Both the position numbers and the translations under genes were made by a program. A DNA stretch of 64,000 nt from Rhizobium sp. CB3090. Its GTDB lineage: Bacteria; Pseudomonadota; Alphaproteobacteria; Rhizobiales; Rhizobiaceae. Shown here one piece after another: positions 1 through 8,367 of the stretch (the first letter of the stretch is position 1; each line of letters begins with the position of its first letter). Where the stretch lies: assembly GCF_029714285.1 (NCBI RefSeq), contig NZ_CP121665.1:1-64000 (forward strand). The letters run 5' to 3'. Below the pieces are notes generated by a model. The model did no database searches. It was not told the DNA's origin and saw only the letters and a list, made by a program, of their open reading frames with translations.

Positions 1-1215
1 ATGGCGAAGAACGCCGCAAAAACTGCGCCGGAGATCGAGGGACTGACCGCTTTGATGGAGCGACATGCCGACGCTTTATCAGGGCAGTTGCAAGCGCATC
101 ACGTCAAGGTCTTTCCGCCGTCTGCAGAAAAAGGAATCCGAGGGTTTGCGCCATCGGAGGCAGCAAAACTCTTGGGCGTTAAAGAGTCATACTTGCGCCA
201 GATCGCGTCTGACATGCCGGAACTGAACGTCAGTACGAGCGCTGGCGGGCGCCGTATATTCTCGATCGAAGACATTCATCAAATCCGAAAGCATATGGAT
301 CAGGTCGGCCGTGGGAACCGGCGTTATCTGCCGCATCGGCGAGACGGCGAGCAGTTGCAAGTCATTTCGGTCATGAATTTCAAAGGCGGATCGGGAAAGA
401 CCACAACATCCGCGCACCTCGCGCAATATTTAGCGATGCGTGGGTATCGTGTTCTGGCGATTGATTTGGACCCGCAGGCGAGCCTTTCCGCTCTGTTTGG
501 AAACCAGCCGGAAATCCATGTCGGTGCGAATGAGACGCTTTACGGTGCCATTCGCTATGATGACGAGCAACGGCCTATCGAAGAGGTCGTCAGGGGAACC
601 TACATTCCCGACCTTCATCTCATTCCCGGCAATCTCGAGCTCATGGAGTTCGAGCATGACACGCCGCGTGCGTTGATGAGTCGCAAGGAAGGCGACACGC
701 TCTTTTACGGACGGATCAGTCAAGTCATTGAGGACATCGCGGACAATTATGACGTGGTCGTCATCGACTGCCCTCCCCAGCTCGGCTACCTCACCCTTTC
801 GGCCCTGACAGCGGCAACGTCCATCCTGGTGACGGTGCACCCGCAGATGCTCGATGTGATGTCGATGAACCAGTTCCTGGCGATGACGTCGAATTTGCTT
901 AGAGAAATCGAAAATGCCGGGGCCAAGTTCAACTTCAATTGGATGCGGTATCTCATCACCCGCTTCGAGCCAAGCGACGGCCCGCAAAACCAGATGGTCG
1001 GTTATCTCAGGTCGATTTTCGGCGAGAACGTGCTCAATTTCCCGATGCTGAAGACAACGGCCGTCTCGGATGCCGGACTTACTAACCAAACTCTCTTCGA
1101 GGTTGAGCGCGGTCAATTCACGCGGTCTACCTATGATCGCGCCTTGGAGGCAATGAACGCCGTCAACGACGAGATCGAGTCTCTCATCAAAAAAGCATGG
1201 GGTAGACCCACATGA
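1..1215 (+). CDS. repA: RepA, ParA-type plasmid partition ATPase
   Basis: RepA is the ParA-like ATPase of repABC plasmids. It moves plasmid copies apart together with RepB and represses the operon. The protein has 404 residues, normal for the family. A MerR-like helix-turn-helix region lies at about residues 45-95. The Walker A motif FKGGSGKTTT is near residue 127, and a Walker B-like VVVIDCPPQLG is near 251. The window begins on its ATG, so the promoter is not visible. The stop codon overlaps the repB start (ATGA), which indicates translational coupling. The assignment is firm from the motifs and the repB/repC neighbours. Confidence 0.97.
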   Translation: MAKNAAKTAPEIEGLTALMERHADALSGQLQAHHVKVFPPSAEKGIRGFAPSEAAKLLGVKESYLRQIASDMPELNVSTSAGGRRIFSIEDIHQIRKHMDQVGRGNRRYLPHRRDGEQLQVISVMNFKGGSGKTTTSAHLAQYLAMRGYRVLAIDLDPQASLSALFGNQPEIHVGANETLYGAIRYDDEQRPIEEVVRGTYIPDLHLIPGNLELMEFEHDTPRALMSRKEGDTLFYGRISQVIEDIADNYDVVVIDCPPQLGYLTLSALTAATSILVTVHPQMLDVMSMNQFLAMTSNLLREIENAGAKFNFNWMRYLITRFEPSDGPQNQMVGYLRSIFGENVLNFPMLKTTAVSDAGLTNQTLFEVERGQFTRSTYDRALEAMNAVNDEIESLIKKAWGRPT

Positions 1216-2237
1216 GCCGAAAGGACATCCTGGGCGTTTCCGCGACCCTGCCAACTGCACACGCTCCGAACGACGCGCATGCCCCGAAAACCCGAACGAT
1301 GCCCCTTCTCGGTGTGGCTCGAAAGGATCGTGATCCGTCGGCCAAGCTGACTGCCAACATCGGCAACGCTTTACGCGAGCAGAACGACCGCGTCGAGCGC
1401 GCCGAGGAAATCGAACGCCGTCTTGCCGAAGGACAGGCCGTGGTCGATCTCGATCCGAAGGTCATTGACCCTTCTTTCATGCAGGACCGGATGCCTGGCG
1501 AGATCGATGGCCTGCTTGCGTCCATAAAGGAACAGGGTCAGCAGGTGCCGATTCTTGTGCGCCCTCATCCGCAACAGCCCGGCCGATATGAAGTCGCGTT
1601 CGGTCATCGCCGCCTGAGAGCGGTGAGCGAACTGGGCCTGCCGGTGAAAGCCGTCGTTCGCGATCTGACCGATGAGCAGCTGGTGGTCGCGCAGGGCCAG
1701 GAGAACAATGAACGTCAGGACCTGACGTTCATCGAGAAAGCTCGATTTGCGGCCCGACTCAAGGAGCGTTTCACACGCGACGTGATTATCTCGTCGATGT
1801 CCGTTGATAAGGGCGACCTCTCCAAGATGCTATCGATCGTCGACGCCCTCCCCTCGGACCTGATCGATGCGATCGGATCCGCGCCAGGTGTCGGTCTGAG
1901 AAGCTGGCAGGAATTGGCCGGGCTGATCGAAAAGGCATCCTCGGCGGAGAACTCTCTCAAGCTTGTGCGTTCGAGTGAAATTCAGGGACTTCAGTCGGCC
2001 GACCGGTTCAAGGCGTTGATGGTGCATCTGAAGCCGCGTCGGACGGAACGCGGCCTTCCTGATGTCATGGCGAGCCCAAATGGCGAGCGCCTGGCACAAG
2101 TGAAGCAGAGCAAGGCCAAGGTAGAAATCATGATCGATCGCAAGGCGGCGCCCGATTTCGCGGCCTTCGTGCTCGAGCAATTGCCGGCGCTCTATGAGGC
2201 GCACCGTGCGAAACAGAAACAAAAGAAGGAAGCGTAA
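1212..2237 (+). CDS. repB: RepB, ParB-type centromere-binding protein
   Basis: RepB binds parS sites and works with RepA in segregation and incompatibility. It has 341 residues. The ParB N-terminal domain (about 75-170) carries GRYEVAFGHRRLRAVSELG and the QGQENNERQDLTFIEKARFA motif. A helix-turn-helix follows, and the C-terminus is rich in basic residues. It overlaps repA by 4 bp and is followed by a 156-bp gap that holds the antisense RNA gene. Length and motifs are typical of the family. Confidence 0.97.
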   Translation: MSRKDILGVSATLPTAHAPNDAHAPKTRTMPLLGVARKDRDPSAKLTANIGNALREQNDRVERAEEIERRLAEGQAVVDLDPKVIDPSFMQDRMPGEIDGLLASIKEQGQQVPILVRPHPQQPGRYEVAFGHRRLRAVSELGLPVKAVVRDLTDEQLVVAQGQENNERQDLTFIEKARFAARLKERFTRDVIISSMSVDKGDLSKMLSIVDALPSDLIDAIGSAPGVGLRSWQELAGLIEKASSAENSLKLVRSSEIQGLQSADRFKALMVHLKPRRTERGLPDVMASPNGERLAQVKQSKAKVEIMIDRKAAPDFAAFVLEQLPALYEAHRAKQKQKKEA

Positions 2238-2242
2238 GACGC

Positions 2243-2300
2243 AAAAAGAAAAGAGCCCCCTCAACGTTGCCGTCGCGGAAGCCCTTCTGTCTCTGTAGCA
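2243..2300 (-). ncRNA. Antisense counter-transcribed RNA between repB and repC (incA/ctRNA)
   Basis: repABC plasmids encode a small antisense RNA in the repB-repC gap that lowers repC expression and sets copy number. On the minus strand this gap has a promoter-like pair (2306-2334). About 45 nt further on is a G-rich hairpin: AGGGCTTCC (2277-2285) pairs with GGGGGCTCT (2252-2260) through several G-U pairs. It is followed directly by TTTTCTTTTT, a good intrinsic terminator. The predicted RNA is about 55 nt. The transcript ends are inferred. Confidence 0.75.
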
Positions 2301-2305
2301 AGAAC

Positions 2306-2334
2306 AGAATCGCATTTCCTCGAATCCTCGTCAA
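2306..2334 (-). promoter_or_regulatory. Predicted sigma-70 promoter of the antisense RNA
   Basis: On the minus strand, TTGACG (2334-2329) and GATTCT (2311-2306) are separated by exactly 17 bp. This places a start site near 2300, just upstream of the predicted ctRNA. The -10 element is weak, but the spacing and position fit the known arrangement in repABC operons. Confidence 0.55.
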
Positions 2335-2393
2335 GAGTCTTTGGCACCGTTTTGGTGAGCAAATTTCGTTTGCCTGCTGAAAGGTAAGAGACG

Positions 2394-3608
2394 ATGCAAA
2401 CGGGAAATGTGACGACGCCCTTCGGGCGGCGGCCGGTTTCGCTTGCCCTGGTGAGACGGCAGCAAGCTGCCGTAGAAATCAAGGCAGGTAAGTCGGCCGA
2501 GAAATGGAAAATCTTTCGCGACGTCTCTGCGGCGATGGCGCCGCTCGGCATTCAGTCGAACAGCCTCGCAGTACTCGATGCGCTTTTGAGCTTTTATCCG
2601 GACAACGAGCTGCGCCAGGACGCGCAGCTGATCGTATTCCCTTCGAATACACAGCTGTCGTTGCGAGCTCATGGAATGGCAGGATCGACTCTGCGGCGCC
2701 ATCTCGCCGCACTTGTCGAAGCTGGTTTGATCATTCGAAAGGATAGCGCCAATGGCAAGCGCTACGCCCGCAGGGATGACGATGGCGACGTCGAAAGCGC
2801 CTTCGGTTTCGATCTATCCCCGCTTCTTTCCCGTGCTGAAGAACTCGCGATGCTGGCGCAGCAGGTCGTCGCGGAGCGCGCCGCCTTCCGGAAGATGAAA
2901 GAGAACCTGACGATCTGCCGGCGTGACGTGCGCAAGCTGATCACCGCGGCGATGGAGGAAGGCGCAGAGGGCGATTGGCAGGCCATTGAGGACATCTATG
3001 TAGCGCTGATTGCACGCCTCCCGCGCACGCCGTCGATAGCCGACGTCAACGGAATCCTCGAAGAAATGCAGATGCTGAAAGAGGAAGTACTCAACCGGCT
3101 GGAAACTCAGGAAAAATTAGAAAATCCAGGCGCCAATGGCGCCCAAATCGAGCAGCACATACAGAATTCAAAACCCGAATCCATCCATGAACTTGAACCT
3201 TGCTCTGAAGACAGGCGGGGGGCAAAATCGAGCAAGCCAACTAGGACGGAGAGGGAAGGGTTGAAGGCATTTCCGCTTGGCTTGGTTTTGAAGGCGTGCC
3301 CGCAAGTCTCAAATTACGCCGCCGGCGGTTCGATCGGGAACTGGCGTGAATTGATGTCCGCGGCTGTTGTCGTTCGCTCGATGTTGGGCATCAGCCCATC
3401 GGCTTATCAGGAGGCTTGCGAAGTCATGGGGCCGGAAAATGCGGCCGTCGCCGTTGCCGGCATCCTGGAGCGAGCAAACATGATCAACTCGCCCGGCGGG
3501 TATCTCCGTGAACTGACGCGACGCTCCGAGCGTGGACAGTTTTCACTGGGGCCGATGATCATGGCCTTGTTGAAGGCGAATGGTGTTGCGCAAAGCCGAG
3601 TGGGGTAG
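2394..3608 (+). CDS. repC: RepC, replication initiator of repABC plasmid
   Basis: RepC is the replication initiator of repABC plasmids; in this family the origin usually lies inside repC itself. The protein has 404 residues. The N-terminal half has the RepC signature (FGRRPVSLALVRRQ near the start, then a winged-helix region with SLRAHGMAGSTLRRHLAAL at about 85-105). The C-terminal domain includes SNYAAGGSIGNWRELMSAA. A GAAAGGTAAGAG sequence before the ATG can serve as ribosome-binding site. It follows repB after the ctRNA gene. Confidence 0.96.
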   Translation: MQTGNVTTPFGRRPVSLALVRRQQAAVEIKAGKSAEKWKIFRDVSAAMAPLGIQSNSLAVLDALLSFYPDNELRQDAQLIVFPSNTQLSLRAHGMAGSTLRRHLAALVEAGLIIRKDSANGKRYARRDDDGDVESAFGFDLSPLLSRAEELAMLAQQVVAERAAFRKMKENLTICRRDVRKLITAAMEEGAEGDWQAIEDIYVALIARLPRTPSIADVNGILEEMQMLKEEVLNRLETQEKLENPGANGAQIEQHIQNSKPESIHELEPCSEDRRGAKSSKPTRTEREGLKAFPLGLVLKACPQVSNYAAGGSIGNWRELMSAAVVVRSMLGISPSAYQEACEVMGPENAAVAVAGILERANMINSPGGYLRELTRRSERGQFSLGPMIMALLKANGVAQSRVG

Positions 3609-3692
3609 GGTAGGCGAGGGCAATCGTATTCCCGATGACGAAAGTGTTCAGATCGTGGATTTCGGCATGCTTTTTCGGGGGCCCGGCAAAAA

Positions 3693-3708
3693 GTTGGTCG
3701 CGACCAAC
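3693..3708. promoter_or_regulatory. 16-bp perfect palindrome, candidate parS centromere
   Basis: GTTGGTCGCGACCAAC is a perfect 16-bp palindrome 85 bp after the repC stop. RepB proteins of this family bind 16-bp palindromes of this form, and on some repABC plasmids parS lies downstream of repC. Location, length and the GTT...AAC ends fit. RepB binding is inferred. Confidence 0.6.
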
Positions 3709-4186
3709 TCATCTAAGCTTCTGATCTACCTTGCTTTTTGAAAACGGGTTTTCTGCGGCGATGGAAAAACGCTGAGAAACTATCTTCAGGAAAGAAACGG
3801 CGGTTCGGTCGCCCGCGTAGCCGAAATAATCCGCTCGAGGGGCGCGGGCCTCCTCTGTAAAAGCGAGTAAGACTTCCGGAAGCGTTAACAAAGAAACGCC
3901 TGATCGGTTCGGCGATAGCCATTGGTGCTGCGGCTGGCGTGAGCTCGCCACGCAGATTAAAACGTCCGAAACAGCTCGTCGGTGATGCCTTTGTTCTCGT
4001 GGAGGAGCTTTACGTCAAAGAGGTAGTGGGAATGTCGACGATCGGCTGCAGAATGCACCTCTCCATCGAAGGGAGGCTCAAGCGTAAGAGCCTCCATTTC
4101 AGGCGAAGGTCGATCCGCCCTCAACACGACTGCTCACTCTGGGAGTTAGGCAGGATGCACCGTCTTTCTGGTGACAGAGAAAGTTC
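3709..4186. other. Non-coding stretch downstream of repC
   Basis: About 480 bp with no supported gene. Short open frames on both strands lack ribosome-binding sites and resemble no family I know. Apart from the parS candidate at its left edge I see no clear repeat or terminator. Confidence 0.5.
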
Positions 4187-4640
4187 CTAGTTTAATTTCC
4201 GTTTGGTCTGCCCAACGTCAACAACTGGGTCGCCTTCACTAGCAATATGTTTGCGCACCGCCCACGGTCCTCTCGATTTTTGCCGCGACGCGATCGACGG
4301 TCTAGCCGATTTCGGCGAGGTGCTTGTCTCTTGGCCTAAGCGGAAGATATGTGAGATCGAGACCGACAGGGCGAAGGAAGAGAGTAATAGCGGTCCCGCC
4401 CCTCGTTGCAAAGACGGGTTCGCCTGCGATCGCCGGCAGCGCCTGCTCGAGAGGTTTAAGTTGAGAGGCATATTGGTCAAGAGCCAATGTTCTTTCCGGC
4501 ATAACAGCTAAATATCCAGCTGGGACCGTGATGCCAAGTCAGGTGCACTTTGCCGCTCTTCACGAATGCCCGGTCGCATTTGCCCAAATCGATCAGCGAG
4601 TGAACCCAGGTCGAAACCGCAAACGTCCGTTTTAGACGGA
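4187..4640 (-). pseudogene. Decayed AbiE-type toxin-antitoxin pair (antitoxin 3' end plus toxin 5' end)
   Basis: On the minus strand 4620-4510 encodes IDLGKCDRAFVKSGK and then, after a frame change, GITVPAGYLAVMPERTLALD. This resembles the C-terminal end of AbiEi_3-type antitoxins (typically DLGKG..R..V.GG...P.Y.ITVP). The ATG at 4502 begins an AbiEii-like nucleotidyltransferase (LPAIAGEPVFATRGGTA, then DLTYLPL). It hits an in-frame TAG near 4300 and continues as VDRVAAKIERTVGGAQTYC. The pair is truncated and frameshifted. The family call is from memory of the motifs. Confidence 0.6.
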
Positions 4641-4797
4641 CGATTCCGTCAACAATTAAAGCGGTTCAAGTCCATAAACTGCGGATACGACTGCGATGAA
4701 TGGGGGCTGGCGGAAAGACATTCGCGGCATATTTTTCTCCACGCGCCAGTCCGCTGCCTCCGCCATCCACTGCAGCTGCAGACGCAAACGGGCCAAC
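4641..4797. other. Intergenic spacer between decayed and intact AbiE loci
   Basis: This 157-bp stretch contains no gene I can support. It may hold more of the eroded upstream antitoxin on the minus strand, but the frames are too broken to read. Confidence 0.4.
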
Positions 4798-5682
4798 CTA
4801 TCTTGGAATCTGTGGTCCAGAGCTGCCGAATCCAAAACGCTCTTTCATCTCGGGCGTGCGGATCCAGGGATCGCCGGCGATCTTGACGACTATTTCTTCG
4901 AACACGCGCGTGAAGGCATTTTTGGTGGCTTCCTCGGAGAGGCTTTCCGCCTGTTCAAGAGGAAGCAGCGGTTTCATGTCGATCAGGAGGCGCGGATTTG
5001 CCAGCTTGGCAAACATTCGTTCCTCGGCCTGGGCACGCGATATCGATTGCCCTGCAAGGTCAAGATACTGACTAAACAACGCAGCGACACGTTCCACATT
5101 CAATCCTTCGAACGCCTCCAACGAATAGGAAAGATCGTACAGGTCGCGGCCTTTCTCGCGTTGCAGAAACGCGCGCAACTTCGTCGCCAGCATCTCCTCG
5201 CGCGAAAAGGTCGGGATTGCTGCTTCGCCGGCGAACCACGGATTGTCCACCTGGAGCAGCCGGGACTGCGGTGGATCGAGCGCTTCGATCTCTCGCGTAT
5301 TGATTTCTACCTTCAGCCGGATAGGTACGCCACTCCCGTCTTCTGCTTCCACGCGGAAACGAAACTTGGGAGCGACGGGGCTCTGGTCAAATTGCGCGCG
5401 GCCGAGCCAAGGTTCGAGGACGACACGCAATTGATCGAGGATCGGCCCAATCGGTCCCGAAGACGTTCGGACGAGATCGATATCCTCAGAGTAGCGAAGC
5501 GGCTTCGGGAAGTGGAGCTTGTTCAGAGCTGTGCCGCCACGGAAACGGAGTTCGGTGCCGAGCATCTTGTCGTTGAAGATATTTATTAGCGCCCGGCTGA
5601 TGATGAGATCCTGCTCCACCTGCCGCTGGTCCGCCCAAGGAACGACGGCACCCCAAGCAACGATGTTTTGAGAGGGGATCAT
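4798..5682 (-). CDS. abiEii: AbiEii-type nucleotidyltransferase toxin
   Basis: This is the toxin of a type IV toxin-antitoxin / abortive infection system. Family members are DNA polymerase beta-like nucleotidyltransferases that transfer NTPs to target RNA. The protein has 294 residues from the ATG that overlaps the antitoxin stop (ATGA). It shows the family motifs: FRGGTALNKLHF near 55, YSEDIDLVR near 72, KVEINTRE near 135, and the lysine motif TKLRAFLQREKGRDLYDL near 180. All expected active-site motifs are present, so it should be functional. It is transcribed after its antitoxin and coupled to it. Confidence 0.92.
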   Translation of the reverse strand: MIPSQNIVAWGAVVPWADQRQVEQDLIISRALINIFNDKMLGTELRFRGGTALNKLHFPKPLRYSEDIDLVRTSSGPIGPILDQLRVVLEPWLGRAQFDQSPVAPKFRFRVEAEDGSGVPIRLKVEINTREIEALDPPQSRLLQVDNPWFAGEAAIPTFSREEMLATKLRAFLQREKGRDLYDLSYSLEAFEGLNVERVAALFSQYLDLAGQSISRAQAEERMFAKLANPRLLIDMKPLLPLEQAESLSEEATKNAFTRVFEEIVVKIAGDPWIRTPEMKERFGFGSSGPQIPR

Positions 5683-6506
5683 TCGTCTACCTCCGGTGTA
5701 CGGCGGACGATCACATGCCAACGATCGTCCCGCTCCTGTGGTTCGAGCGTGAAGTCCGGGTCGCGCACCTCCTGCCTGTCAAGCTCTGTCCATGACACCG
5801 GGCCGCGGGCCATCAGAGCGGCGTACATCGTATTCGCCAGATCGGCATGTCCGAGCAGATCCAGCAAATGGCCAAGACGTTGCACGACAGGCCGCTCGGC
5901 GGCATCGGAAAGTTCGGCCAGCTGGGCAGGCGAGATTTTCTCGGCGAGATCCGTAAGCACGGTTGCAACATTGTCGGTGCCCCCAGCTGCTTGGGGGTAG
6001 CGTAGGAGATCAAGCGCTGTGAGCGCTGGTGAAGATATCTTCATTCTGCCTGTATCTGTTTTCCGGTCCTCAATGCCCGCTTCCACTGCCGCTATGTCCT
6101 TGCGGAAATAGAAGACTATGAAATTGCGGCCCGCCTTGATCCTCGGCATACGCTTTCCGGTAATGACCTGAAATTCCATGACGGCCTGATGCGTGGCCCC
6201 ATGAAGCTCTGCCGCCTTCAGGAGACCGACATAGTAGGGCTGCTGTTCATTTCGCATCAGAGCGTCGATATACCAGGACGGAGGCGGTGCGCCCCAGGAG
6301 GCGAACTGCGGGGGTACTGCGACATAAAGGCCCTGCCGCGGCCTTATCAGCGCCTTACGGCGTTGTAGGCGCTCGGCTGCGTCAAGGAAAGCGCCGCGCC
6401 CCAACCCGAGCGCATGCTCCACTTCCTTGCTTGTAAACACCACTTTGCCTGCTGATAGCAGACTGGCGATATAGGATGATAGGGGGGATCGCTGATCGTA
6501 AACCAT
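5679..6506 (-). CDS. abiEi: AbiEi family antitoxin / autorepressor
   Basis: This 275-residue protein has an N-terminal winged helix (VVFTSKEVEHALGLGRGAFLDAAERL) and the AbiEi_1-type C-terminal region (PPPSWYIDALMRNEQQPYYVGLLKAAELHG, abbreviated here as PPPSWYIDALM...YYVGLLKAAELHG). AbiEi proteins neutralise AbiEii and repress their own operon by binding inverted repeats in the promoter. Such a repeat lies 34 bp upstream (6540-6569). It overlaps the toxin gene by 4 bp. The start at 6506 keeps the whole winged helix. Confidence 0.92.
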   Translation of the reverse strand: MVYDQRSPLSSYIASLLSAGKVVFTSKEVEHALGLGRGAFLDAAERLQRRKALIRPRQGLYVAVPPQFASWGAPPPSWYIDALMRNEQQPYYVGLLKAAELHGATHQAVMEFQVITGKRMPRIKAGRNFIVFYFRKDIAAVEAGIEDRKTDTGRMKISSPALTALDLLRYPQAAGGTDNVATVLTDLAEKISPAQLAELSDAAERPVVQRLGHLLDLLGHADLANTMYAALMARGPVSWTELDRQEVRDPDFTLEPQERDDRWHVIVRRTPEVDE

Positions 6507-6539
6507 GTGACATTATCCGCGCTTCGTGCGGATATTTCA

Positions 6540-6569
6540 ACATGATTTCTGACGTTCAGAAAATCATGT
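6540..6569. promoter_or_regulatory. Inverted repeat upstream of abiEi, candidate operator
   Basis: ACATGATTTCTGA (6540-6552) and TTCAGAAAATCATGT (6555-6569) form an inverted repeat just upstream of the antitoxin gene. A second hairpin, ATCCGC...GCGGAT, lies between it and the start codon at about 6515-6533. AbiEi proteins autoregulate from such repeats. Binding here is inferred. Confidence 0.5.
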
Positions 6570-6955
6570 TCGTCTCTCCGCGCCAAGAGCGGCTTTTTCA
6601 GCATGATTTGCGAGAGTACACCAGCAACGGCGGCTATGTCCTCATTGTCCGCTGGCACGATATCGTTCGGATTTCTGCGCATTTTCTCATAACCTGTTGA
6701 GGTTATCCATCAGTTGATGGTGGGTGGCGACAAAGTGAGCCATGTGCGACGTCTGATGAAACTTTAAAAGATTGCTCGACGACTGGTGCGAAGTCTGAGG
6801 GTCACTTTTGAGCTTTAAGAGGAGCGAGGATCCGGCGAGGGCCGATCTTACGCACCACTGATCACAGATTGCGTCCGATTTTCAACGCCGCAGGCGTGCA
6901 TGTTGACTCTTCGATCGCGGTGGCGGAAAAAGCAGTCAATCCCAGAGGACAATCG
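6570..6955. other. Divergent intergenic region between abiEi and syrB-like gene
   Basis: This 386-bp region should carry the promoters of two divergent transcription units. A minus-strand open frame beginning at 6682 runs into abiEi in another frame. It has no recognisable domain and I do not call it a gene. No other clear element is visible. Confidence 0.4.
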
Positions 6956-7402
6956 ATGGCTGACCAAGAGACCCAGAGCCCAGCGGACGATGCCGTGGCG
7001 GCCGAAGCCAAGCCCGCTACTCCGAAAAAGGCTTCCAGGGCAAAGAACGCAACAACTGAAACGACGCGGGTGGGCTCGTCCAAATCGGCGAAGCCGAAGA
7101 CCCGCGGCCTCAGCGATCAGGAAAAGCTAGAAAGGATTGGTCAGATCGAAGCTCAGGTCGCCGGTGGTTCTACCTTGAAAGATGCCGTCAAAGACGCGGG
7201 TATTTCCGATCAGACCTATTATCAGTGGAAGAAAGCCGTAGCTCGACCTGCCACGCCAGTTCTGGACCAGTCTGTTTCGGTGGATGATGAGCTTGCCGAG
7301 TTCATCCAGCTAGAGGAAGAGAACCGGCGGCTCAGAAAACTGCTTTCTGAAAAGCTACGCGCGGAAAATGCTGATCTGCGCAAGAGACTTGGAATGAACT
7401 AG
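6956..7402 (+). CDS. SyrB-like putative transcriptional regulator
   Basis: A 148-residue protein that resembles SyrB of Sinorhizobium meliloti, linked there to repression of symbiotic regulator expression. A low-complexity Ala/Lys/Pro-rich N-terminus (to about 60) precedes a helix-turn-helix of transposase/SyrB type (EKLERIGQIEAQVAGGS and KDAGISDQTYYQWKKA). A short coiled coil at the C-terminus ends with KLRAENADLRKRLG. I chose the ATG at 6956 because AGAGGA precedes it and the longer frame lacks a site. Its target in this host is unknown. Confidence 0.8.
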   Translation: MADQETQSPADDAVAAEAKPATPKKASRAKNATTETTRVGSSKSAKPKTRGLSDQEKLERIGQIEAQVAGGSTLKDAVKDAGISDQTYYQWKKAVARPATPVLDQSVSVDDELAEFIQLEEENRRLRKLLSEKLRAENADLRKRLGMN

Positions 7403-7521
7403 CGGGTTGACCGCCTCCCTACTAAAACCCTCTCGTAGGTATCCCACTGCAAGCAAATGATCTGGAAGTTCTAAGCATCCTGATCATTGCGCGTCGCCAT
7501 CCAATTCCAATCTTCCGGCAC

Positions 7522-8094
7522 ATGAGAACACCACGACCCAACTTCGTCGTCGAATATAAGACGAACAGACGTCAAGCCAAGGCTCGACCCATGTCGATCT
7601 GGGGCAATCTGGATCTGCGGGCGGTGGCCCGCGCGGTCGAGTCCGATGGGGTCATGCTGGACGTTGATCCGCGTCAGGTCCCAGCAGTCCTTGAAGACGC
7701 TGCGTTGGTTGAACCGGACGTGGCCGCTTCGAATGCCGAGGAAGAGGCTCAAGGCCTTCCGGCGAGTCCCGCCACGATGTCTTCGCCGGACGAAACCGTC
7801 GAGCCGGCGGCCGGCGAGTACAACTCATACGACGGCGGGCCTTCCGTCCAGGAGCAACGAATCTCGGCGCCCGAGCGGGTTCCAAAGCCGCGGGCGAGGA
7901 CGCAGTGCCTGGGCAACTCCAAACATCGGGACGTGTTCGATCATCGGTGCGATCCCTCTCTCCAGGACATATCGGACGAAGAGCTTGCCGCTCTCGAAGC
8001 TGCAAATCGGCATCTGAAACGGCTGATGGTCGTAAGGCTCCGTGAGGAGAACGACAGACTCAAGTTCATGCTTCGACGGTTTGGGACTGCCTAA
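7522..8094 (+). CDS. Conserved rhizobial hypothetical protein with C-terminal coiled coil
   Basis: A 190-residue protein. The first 30 residues (MRTPRPNFVVEYKTNRRQ then PMSIWGNLDL) match a hypothetical family I recall from rhizobial replicons next to SyrB-like genes. The centre is acidic and Pro/Ser-rich. The C-terminus (ELAALEAANRHLKRLMVVRL) resembles the coiled-coil tail of SyrB-like proteins. This suggests that the two neighbours interact or are related, but no function is known. It lies 119 bp after the SyrB-like gene. Confidence 0.75.
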   Translation: MRTPRPNFVVEYKTNRRQAKARPMSIWGNLDLRAVARAVESDGVMLDVDPRQVPAVLEDAALVEPDVAASNAEEEAQGLPASPATMSSPDETVEPAAGEYNSYDGGPSVQEQRISAPERVPKPRARTQCLGNSKHRDVFDHRCDPSLQDISDEELAALEAANRHLKRLMVVRLREENDRLKFMLRRFGTA

Positions 8095-8367
8095 GCACCG
8101 AAAGGTCGCGCCAAGAAAATCAGCTCTCTTCAACAGCGACGACGCGTGCGCTCCGAAACCATTTCATGCGATACAATAGCGGTGGTGTCGCTCCACGGGG
8201 CCAGCCGACAGCCAGTCGGCAGTCGCCGATTGCCACTTGCGAGCCTCGTCCCGCACCCGGCAAATCCGCACCTAGCGGAGAGGAGAGAGGGAGAGGAGGG
8301 AAGGGAGGCTGTGACGGATTGAGAGGGTTGGAGAGAGGCTCCGGCCGGTCCGTCATGGAGAAACGAC
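8095..8367. other. Leader region upstream of the ParB-like gene
   Basis: 273 bp without a gene. It contains the hairpin GCCGAC-AGCCA-GTCGGC at about 8203-8219 and a long purine-rich tract (GGAGAGGAGAGAGGGAGAGG, about 8278-8312). It presumably carries the promoter of the backbone genes that follow. Confidence 0.45.

Noticed and set aside
4696..5589. Plus-strand open frame (297 codons) opposite abiEii
   Set aside because: Antisense shadow. The minus-strand frame has all the nucleotidyltransferase motifs and a coupled partner.
6570..6682. Additional gene upstream of abiEi on the minus strand
   Set aside because: The 111-codon frame starting at 6682 runs through the abiEi operator and start region in another frame, without domain or ribosome-binding site.
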